From Notospermus geniculatus (Eukaryota; Nemertea; Pilidiophora; Heteronemertea; Lineidae), in assembly GCA_002633025.1 (NCBI GenBank), contig NMRB01000935.1, forward strand, positions 1 through 64,000: a DNA stretch of 64,000 nucleotides, given 5' to 3'. This document shows positions 56,863 through 64,000 of the stretch, one piece after another (position 1 is the first letter of the stretch; each line of letters starts with the position of its first letter). The translations under genes and the position numbers were made by a program. The notes beneath the pieces were generated by a model, which saw nothing but the letters and a program-made list of their open reading frames with translations, was not told the DNA's origin and made no database searches.

Positions 56863-57689
56863 AGCGCCTTTACGTCCACCGGCAGAGACACCTGGGAGGG
56901 GGCAAGTTGAAACAATCTTAATTTCAGACTTCTGCTTTATTTCCAAATGAGGCATAGCCGCGAAGACGGCGACTTTGGAGTATCATCAGCATGACGTTCG
57001 GAAGCGACAATCACAACATTTGGGACACAAATGGAAATTTGGAGCTGAAAGTGAGAATGATTCTTACTGTTTCTTTCAATTATAACGCAACTGATTGAAA
57101 AAACAAGATAGATAAATCTGAATTTTTTCATAATTGACCAATTTCTTGAGTTTTTCATTGATGTCATTGGTTTTATTCTGGTTCATATGTGACAACTGCT
57201 TGTCGTCATTCCCTAATCTCCATTACGGGCTCGTTATATACATTCTCTGTGGAACATGGTTTTGTTCTTGTAGGAGAATGTTTCAATCTCTGAATTTTAT
57301 CCATTTCGGGCATGTTTTGGGCACAATGCTGTGACCAAGTTGACATTTGTTGACCAGTATGATCTGGAGGTAAATATGCCATCGTCTGCTTAACCTGAAA
57401 ATAGCCGATTCGGGCAATTTACCTGGGTACAGTAGGCCTACAGACGGGAATGTCTCGTCGAGACTCTTCTCACCACACTGACATTCACATTGACCGACCA
57501 TGTTGACTGACTCAGCTGCTCAGGCAGTGTACATGGTGTACAGCAGGTATAGGGCCTACTGTGCATGCTGTGCACGCAGCACCCAGCATCATGCCTGTCA
57601 CGATGAAGTGTCAGGCCTTGAGTTGGACATGTCAGGCACGTTGTCAGTGCACAGTTTACAAATAGACCACTTGCGCAAGTCGGCCATGG
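56863..57689. other. Gene-less stretch
   Basis: No supportable gene or repeat. Confidence 0.4.
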
Positions 57690-58110
57690 CATAGGCTAGG
57701 CCTAACAGCCAGAAGGTGTAAACAAACCTTAGTGCATTTTGCCGACGGTAAGCACAGGAGCCAACTGTACAAATGCATTATGCCCCCTAGGGCGAGGTTA
57801 ATGTTTACACCCTGGGCTGATAAGCGCAAGGGGTCTATTAACTTAGGCTAGCCCAGGCTAACCCAACTCCGATAGGCCTAGGGTAAGTTCNGGCCATGGG
57901 ACAGGTGGGTAGGCCTAGGCATGCTAGGCCTAAACCATAATGTCCCAGGCAACAGCCGTCAGATAGCTATACCGGTATTGTAAAAGAAGCTATGCCGCCC
58001 TGGGCAATATGGTTACCGTAACTAGCCGAGGCTAGGTCGACAAACAGGAAGGAAAATCATGAGACATGAAATCCAAATGAAAGAAAGTCGGCCTAGTCTC
58101 TAGTCTAGGC
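57690..58110. repeat. Low-complexity island rich in TAGGCCTA
   Basis: Many overlapping copies of TAGGCCTAG, GGCTAG and AGGCCT without a fixed period, plus a single N at 57891. It is a diffuse satellite-like region upstream of the BICDL-like gene. Confidence 0.6.
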
Positions 58111-58800
58111 CTGGCACAAGTCTTTCACATCACTGGTTATACAAGCCTTTCAATAGACTCGCCTGAATCCTTCATCATGTTCATGGCACGTTAAAATAAA
58201 GTCAGGGTTGACAGGTCCTACAATACAAGGTCATGAGGTAGACCTTACTACTAACAACCTGCCCCCCCTCCCCCATACAAAAGATTCGAGTAAGTCTATG
58301 AGGGCCTGGTATAACCAAAAGAAAGATCACAGTGATGCAAGTAATGTCAGTAATTACTCGATAACAAATGCACATCCTCACCTGCAATTGCACCCACTTT
58401 CATCACTCGGGTTCACCTTCTCGTTAGCCTGCTCTTTCACTGTTCACCCTGCTCAAGGAGACTCAGAAGTGTTTGGTGTTGGGATATGGCATTGGCAATA
58501 TCTGTATGTACATGTATTTGGATTTTCAAGTTTTGCAATGAAATGACAGAGCACTCCTTGAAATACTTTTTTCTCTTGGTTGATATACATATTTCACAAG
58601 TGGTATTTGGTCTTTGGAAAATATTTGGTCCTATGGTACTCCCTAACCCCATTTTTCAATTCTTTGGCTTCAGGTAGCTGCTCCTGTAGTTGGAAACCTA
58701 ACCTAGTGCTGCATCTTGTGCCTTTCTCCTAACTGTAACTCACAGTAGCATAGAGACCTAACCCACTCTACCTCACGCTTCTGTCAAACACCATTCTAAC
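58111..58800. other. Region upstream of the BICDL-like gene
   Basis: No coding exon recognised. The promoter or further 5' exons may lie here. Confidence 0.4.
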
Positions 58801-61800
58801 ATGTGTGCTTGTCGTCTAGAGGCATCGTCCTCACCGTCACCGACGACCCCTATAGATCTGGACGATTATTACCAATATCTTGACATGGAACAGCAGCAGC
58901 AAGCACCACCCAGGTCTGACCCTGGTAGTGATACAGAAGACGTTTACGCCCAGCTTGCTCAGAAGGAGAAAGACCTCATCCTTGCTGCGGAACTGGGCAA
59001 GGCCCTTCTGGATAAAAATGAAGAACTTCAACGTCGAAATGAGCATCTCATGGAGGAATATCAAGCTAAATTAGAGGTAAAAATTATTGTTGTATTTGTA
59101 TGTTCATGAACTATCCTTCTTACCGTAATGATGGATCCTGGGGCTTCAAACTTTGGTGGGTTGTTTCTGACCAAATTGGTGATCAATCGAATCTCGACCA
59201 AATAAGTAATTTCCTGTCATATATCATTCAATGTGGAGGGAGAGGGCAAATTCTTGGTGAGGGTCCAGGGAGTTGGGGGTGGAGGAGTCAGGTTACTCCT
59301 GTATTTTGACAAAACATGGTAATCCCTTTTTTCTCACTTTGGGAAGTCAGGATTTTACTGATCTTATTTCTTGATATGAAGTGACTGATTTTAAACAAAG
59401 ACCAGTTGCTCTGGCTCTTTTTCTGAAAGATTTTGTTATCAATGCAGTGTTCTCCACACCAGTTTAAAGAAAGGGCGGCCCGCCCCGCTTAAAAATACAG
59501 ACGGCAAAATCCGACCCTCTTAAAAACGGCCCGTCCCTCTTAAAAATTCGTCCGCCCTAATAGTTATGATTTAGATCGCTCAATTATGCATCTCAGATGC
59601 TCAGATTCAGAAAACGCATCTCAGAGCAAATAAAATCCAAATTTCGCTGGGGGAGGGCCCGCAGACCCCCCGCCAGAAGGCGCCTTTGGCTCCTCGTGCG
59701 GTGCCTTCAGCACCAGGCCCACCACCGCCCCTCTTAGACCAAACCCCGTGGAGAACACTGCAATGCAGCCATTTCTGCTAAATTAAATGTAATCAATGTC
59801 AACAAACTGTCCGCTATTTTATACATGAAGTACTGAATTCTTGTGAATGTGTGAAATACAATTCATAACCTTATTTTAAATTGTTATTTACAAAACGTAA
59901 CATTTCTCAATCTCATGGCATATCGATTTGATCTTCATGGCACTATTGACGTCTTCCGTACTGGCACCCAATTGTAACCTTCACCGGTGTCAGTATCGCC
60001 ATGGCAACCAGAACAAAGGCCTTAAATACTGTGTAGCAAAATATTGGCGGTCTTTTGGGATCGATCAATATGTTATTGTGATATAGCATCACCTGTCACC
60101 GACAGCATTGTTGGTTCGCTTTTCTCGTAGGTGTAATGAAATACGTTATCGTAAATACTTGCTCTAGTCAATGAAATGGTCAGTTACATGTAGATGAATA
60201 CTATAGACGATTCTCGGATTCGCAGATCTGCACACTTTGGCCGAAATCTCAACCAGAACCTCGATCTGAAACTGGCTGATCTGACGCCATCTATGATTCA
60301 GCAATGGTCGAGTCTGACACAGACGCAACGTCTTCGACGTCACTGTTGTGGAGTTGTCTGCATTACATCATTCAGTTTCAGACCGAGGTTGTGGTTGAGA
60401 TTTTGGCGGAAGTGCGCAGATCTTCGTCGTTTACATCAGTTTGAGAACAGTCTATTTTGTAATACGTTACGCATTTGTAGTTATGCATTTGTACATGTAG
60501 TCACAGAACGACTTTAATTGTGGCTCTGCATTTTCGACTCCACTCAGATGAGAAAAATATCATGGGGTGGTACATGTAACTCTGACCTTGTGTTCCAACC
60601 ATTTGGGCTGAACAATGTGTATTTCTCAGAATGAATGGGAATATTGGACCAAGATCCCAAATACAGAATAGGTTAATTACGCAATGTTCAGGGTGAGCCA
60701 GAGAAAGCGTCCCTCGAACAATAGGGAAACAATAGAAATGCTATTGTTCAACAGTTCAAGGGACACTTTCTCTGGCCCACCCTGTACATTGTGTACAGCC
60801 CAAAACATCTAATATCATCTGAAGGCCTGCAGATATTTCATGAGAATATACAGTCTTTTATACATGTACATGTAGTAGTAAGTACATGTAGAGGTTGAGA
60901 AGCATCCTGTTGAGCCTTTGTCATCTTTATGTGGTGATTACATGTAGATTGCCACTGCAATCTGGCACAACTTCCGGTCATGAATATGAATAAGTTGAGT
61001 GATTTCCAAGTCATTCAGCTGTTTGTGAATGAGTCTTATCAGCATGAGTATGGATTTTGAAAATCAGTGTTTGAACAGCTGCTACAGCAACCATGCCTTT
61101 GTTACTCCTAATCTACATGTACTCATAGTATTTGTAGAGGTTTGATATGAAATACTCTGTACAGGATATTATCGAACTATAAAAATGGATGGATTTGATT
61201 ACCGTAGTAAATCACTAAATGAGTGACATGTAGCAAAAAATGGCGTGGTTCAATATTGTTCACATACATGTACTTTATGCAGTGTTGGTGCTGTACGCCA
61301 ACGTACGCAATCTACCATACTCTATCTAACTGCTAACTCATGACCGAACACAACGTCGCATCAGCTCCTCAACTACATTGTATTTAGGGAATCCTCAGTC
61401 TCTGGCTGAATTGGTACAACATGACTTATCCCGGACTCAACTAAGTGCCACTCTGTGTCACAGTCATGGCATCCTCACACCCAGGGTCTTCACAACCACT
61501 CCCCTTCTCGCACTTGTTTGTGAGGGTATGACTGAGATTCTCAGGATGCAGTCATGGCAGTACTGAACTACCCGGTACATGTAATTCCAGAGATTTTATG
61601 GGGAAGGTCGCAAGTGCAAGCCAGTCATCCACATTTTGTGTTGAATAAAAACTTCTTGCTCGAAAGGCAATGTGTCAACCACTCGTGGGCATAAAAAAAG
61701 GAAAATCTCTATGACTCGCCTTCATGGTTCAGCTGAGCCATGACTGGGGATAGTAGTACATCAGGCAGACATTGAGCTGTATCTTCTTGTCACTTCAGGA

Positions 61801-63970
61801 ACTTCAACAAGAAAAATATGCCCTACGCTTACGAATTGAAACTGTGGAAGGCGAATATGAAAATACCGTGAAGGAGTTACAAACAGACATTGCCTTATTA
61901 CGGAAAAAGTATGATGATCAGGAACAGAGCTCCCGGATTGGTGACCGAGAGAGACATCAGATGGTACAGGAACTCACCAAACAAAATGAAAGGCTGACTG
62001 AGGAACTTAAAAAGGTGAAATTTCTTCTCTCATCATTTGCAAAAGCTGCTACCCCTGACGGCATTCCTGCCAATTCTCAGCCTCATTGTGTGTTTCATTT
62101 ACTATCAGTTTTTTCCCTGTCGTGTAAGGTACATTGTTTTGGAGTCATGTGGCGGTCTAAGAAAACCCGGCAGATGTTGCTGAATGATCAACAAGGGCTG
62201 TCAGATTGCCTGTGCATTGATCTACTAGGCCTAGCTACTGTTTACCTGTTAGGCAGTACATGTCAGCTATTGAAATGTGTGGGTTCAGCAAGGCCAATAA
62301 CACTTCCTCAAATGCGACATTCGCCGGGTTTTCCTAGACCGCCACACATACTTGTATCTGACAAGTTGTCAGGAAAGGGTTCTTGCTCTGAGTCAACTAT
62401 GCAGCAAAACCTGTGTGGATAAGGGACACCCTTGAAGCTGTTAGATGCTGTCTGAAGTGAGAGGTCCCCTAAGTGTTCTGAGTGTACAAGGATATTCTTA
62501 TGATTTCATCGTCATTATGGATCTTTTTCAGACCAACAACGTAGAGGAGGAGTTGAACTCGGAAGTTAAGCGGTTACGTGACCAGATGAAAACACGGCGA
62601 TCGTCCATGCATGAGCATGTCCACCAACTGGAGGTACTCCGCGAAGAGGTGAGTTGATCACGAGCAGGGATTATTAATGTTGAATGATTGACGGTTCCCA
62701 ATTCGATACTTTCGAAGGACATTCCACTTTCAGCCTTCTGTACATAGACAATGTGAAGCCATTGGGTCCAAATACCTGTGCCCATCTTCCTTCTCTGATA
62801 TTGACAACGAGTGTTCCTTCATGTTTCAGATCACTGTTCTCTCCGAGAGGAAAAATGACCTCGAAAAGCGCATGTCGCAGATTATTGAAGAGCGAGATTC
62901 GTTTGCGTGTACTGTGGAAGAATCTCAAGACAGGATCATGATGATTGAGAAACAGAAACGAGAACAGGACCAAAAGGTAAAAACTGAGTCAGAACTTCGG
63001 TATGATAGACTGATTTTCCGGTCACTACAGTATCCCGGAAATCAAGAGTAAACGGAACCAGAATTCGAGAATTTGGCGTTGGCAATGTTATGCCTTTATT
63101 GGTGAAGATATAGCCTAAATCAATTTGGCCTAATGTTTGGAGGACGTGAGAATATTAAAGTCAGAAACAATGATGTGTAACAACTATTTGCATCGGGTTT
63201 TTCAACGGCGATGATGAAAAACCCGATGCGAACCAACCGACGCGACGAAGTTTTGACGAACGTCAGGCCTAGTTGACGTCTCACTGGGCTTGGTGACGCC
63301 GCCCTGCCTTGATGACGCCACGCAGGAGAACTGCACTGGAGCACGACGGGAGGAAGCCTGATTATGACGTCATAATCATGCACAACGTTACTATGGTGTG
63401 CTTGGCGACATCAGGGCGAATACATCTACTTGACGACTGCGGTCAATTATGACGCCATCACCTCAGGTTTAATTTCATAAAATCCTCCTTAATTAATTAC
63501 CTTTAAGTTCATTTTCCAAAAATTTCTAATTGTGGGCCATTAATTCAACCATATATTCATTCCACCAGTTGAAAGTGCTAAAAATTACACCGTATGTGAG
63601 ATATTGTACACTGAAGTTAGACACGGCTGNGGCAAATTTTTCACGAGGAGAGATTATTAATGTTGAATGATTGACGGTTCCCAATTCGATACTTTCGAAG
63701 GACATTCCACTTTCAGCCTTCTGTACATGGACAATGTGAAGCCATTGGGTCGGACTTGTATCCAAATACCTGTGCCCATCTTCCTTCTCTGATATTGACA
63801 ACGAGTGTTCCTTCATGTTTCAGATCACTGTTCTCTCCGAGAGGAAAAATGACCTCGAAAAGCGCATGTCGCAGATTATTGAAGAGCGAGATTCGTTTGC
63901 GTGTACTGTGGAAGAATCTCAAGACAGGATCATGATGATTGAAAAACAGAAAAGAGAGCAGGACCAAAAG
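58801..63970 (+). CDS. BICD family-like cargo adaptor (BICDL/BICDR), 5' part, cut by the window edge
   Basis: Exons 58801-59076, 61799-62014, 62532-62648 and 62830-62976, all phase 0 with consensus splice ends. A near-copy of the fourth is at 63824-63970. The 252 residues seen are almost entirely coiled coil. Residues 52-92 contain [19 protein letters not shown], whose AAELG (62-66) is the CC1-box, known in BICD-family adaptors to bind dynein light intermediate chain. Exon 2 begins [14 protein letters not shown], and exon 4 carries [15 protein letters not shown]. Both resemble BICDL1/2. The family links cargo vesicles (Rab6/Rab13) to dynein-dynactin in the cytosol. The start is uncertain: an ATG at 58801 is in frame, but CTTGTCGTCTAG at 58808-58819 could instead be an acceptor of an internal exon. 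The C-terminal half is outside the window. Confidence 0.88.
59445..59760. mobile_element. 316-bp element with CAGTGTTCTCCAC ends and 5-bp target duplication
   Basis: The ends CAGTGTTCTCCAC and GTGGAGAACACTG are exact complements. CAATG flanks both sides (59440-59444 and 59761-59765). The interior is GC-rich with CCGCCC and CTTAAAAA repeats and has no coding capacity. The CAGTG start and short duplication fit a hAT-type MITE, by inference. It lies in BICDL intron 1. Confidence 0.82.
59766..60220. other. BICDL intron 1 sequence without features
   Basis: Nothing supportable besides the elements listed separately. Confidence 0.4.
60221..60426. mobile_element. Fold-back/MITE in BICDL intron 1
   Basis: GCCGAAATCTCAACCAGAAC and CTCGATCTGAAACTG at the left mirror CAGTTTCAGACCGAGG and TTGTGGTTGAGATTTTGGC at the right. 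The arms are about 55 bp with several mismatches. Confidence 0.72.
60689..60784. mobile_element. 96-bp MITE with ends CAGGGTG, mariner-like
   Basis: CAGGGTGAGCCAGAGAAAGC at the left and, inverted, CAGGGTGGGCCAGAGAAAGT at the right, then GTCCCT and CTATTGTT pairs. The CAGGGTG end resembles mariner-type terminal repeats, but a TA duplication is not clean. Confidence 0.7.
60785..61798. other. End of BICDL intron 1
   Basis: Contains many TACATGTA words (for example 60860-60890) and no supportable exon before the acceptor at 61797-61798. Confidence 0.4.
62015..62531 (+). other. BICDL intron 2
   Basis: From a GTGAAA donor to a CTTTTTCAG acceptor. Exon 2 reads open for a further 135 codons into this intron, but that extension has no coiled-coil character and is not coding. 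Confidence 0.6.
62977..63823. other. Sequence between the two BICDL exon 4 copies, with single N at 63630
   Basis: Sequence from 63001 to 63629 is unique in the window. From about 63641 it repeats 62657 onward. If 63630 is a contig junction, the true intron 4 may be partly represented here. Confidence 0.5.
63190..63229. repeat. Hairpin
   Basis: GCATCGGGTTTTTCA and its exact complement TGAAAAACCCGATGC are separated by 10 bp. It lies between the two copies of BICDL exon 4. Confidence 0.75.
63824..63970 (+). CDS. Second copy of BICDL exon 4 (probable assembly duplicate)
   Basis: 147 nt, 49 codons, phase 0 at both ends, with the same acceptor CATGTTTCAG and a GTAA donor. Compared with 62830-62976 I see only three changes, all synonymous (GAG/GAA, CGA/AGA, GAA/GAG). 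The duplication includes the upstream intron from about 63641 and starts just after the single N at 63630. It is therefore more likely an unmerged haplotype or contig overlap than a real tandem exon. Confidence 0.75.
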
Positions 63971-64000
63971 GTAACATTAAAAACTGACTTAGCACTTCGG

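Noticed and set aside
62015-62422. 135-codon extension of BICDL exon 2 into the intron
   Set aside because: A good donor follows LKK; the extension loses coiled-coil character, and the next exon restores it in phase.

Overview
This window is animal genomic DNA: multi-exon genes with GT-AG introns, long introns and a very high density of short non-autonomous transposons. The frequent TACATGTA and TAGGCCTA motifs, tRNA-derived SINEs and animal protein families suggest a marine invertebrate (lophotrochozoan or invertebrate deuterostome/cephalochordate). I cannot fix the species. There are no bacterial features and no CRISPR array.

Four protein-coding genes can be supported. (1) A two-pore-domain potassium channel (K2P, TWK/TRESK-like) lies on + from 21335 to 34851. 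It has two coding exons split inside the first selectivity filter by a 12.2-kb intron. (2) A type II membrane sulfotransferase resembling CHST15 (GalNAc4S-6ST) lies on - from 46014 to 42199, with 7 exons and 542 aa. (3) A second, divergent CHST15-like gene lies head-to-head on + from 47661 to 53789, with 556 aa and the same intron phases. It carries two alternative versions of exon 5 (49438-49585 and 50392-50539). They have equal length and phase, and joining both causes an immediate stop, so they look like a mutually exclusive exon pair covering the PAPS 3'-phosphate-binding motif. (4) The 5' part of a BICD-family-like dynein adaptor (BICDL/BICDR) lies on + from 58801 and runs off the right edge.

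The rest (about 1-21.3 kb, the K2P intron, 35.5-42.2 kb and 54-58.8 kb) shows no convincing gene. It is filled with fold-back/MITE-like elements, at least four copies of one tRNA-derived SINE, and minisatellites (about 270-775, 18147-18495, 33495-33845, 52499-52673, 53793-53958, 55180-55690). Several repeat families recur in the window.

The assembly has a 550-bp N gap (32945-33494) and seven isolated single Ns. Two of these coincide exactly with near-identical duplications: 795 bp on each side of 12643, and the BICDL exon 4 block around 63630. These look like unmerged contig overlaps or haplotypes rather than real tandem duplications. The most interesting biology is the head-to-head sulfotransferase pair and the candidate mutually exclusive exons in its + strand member.
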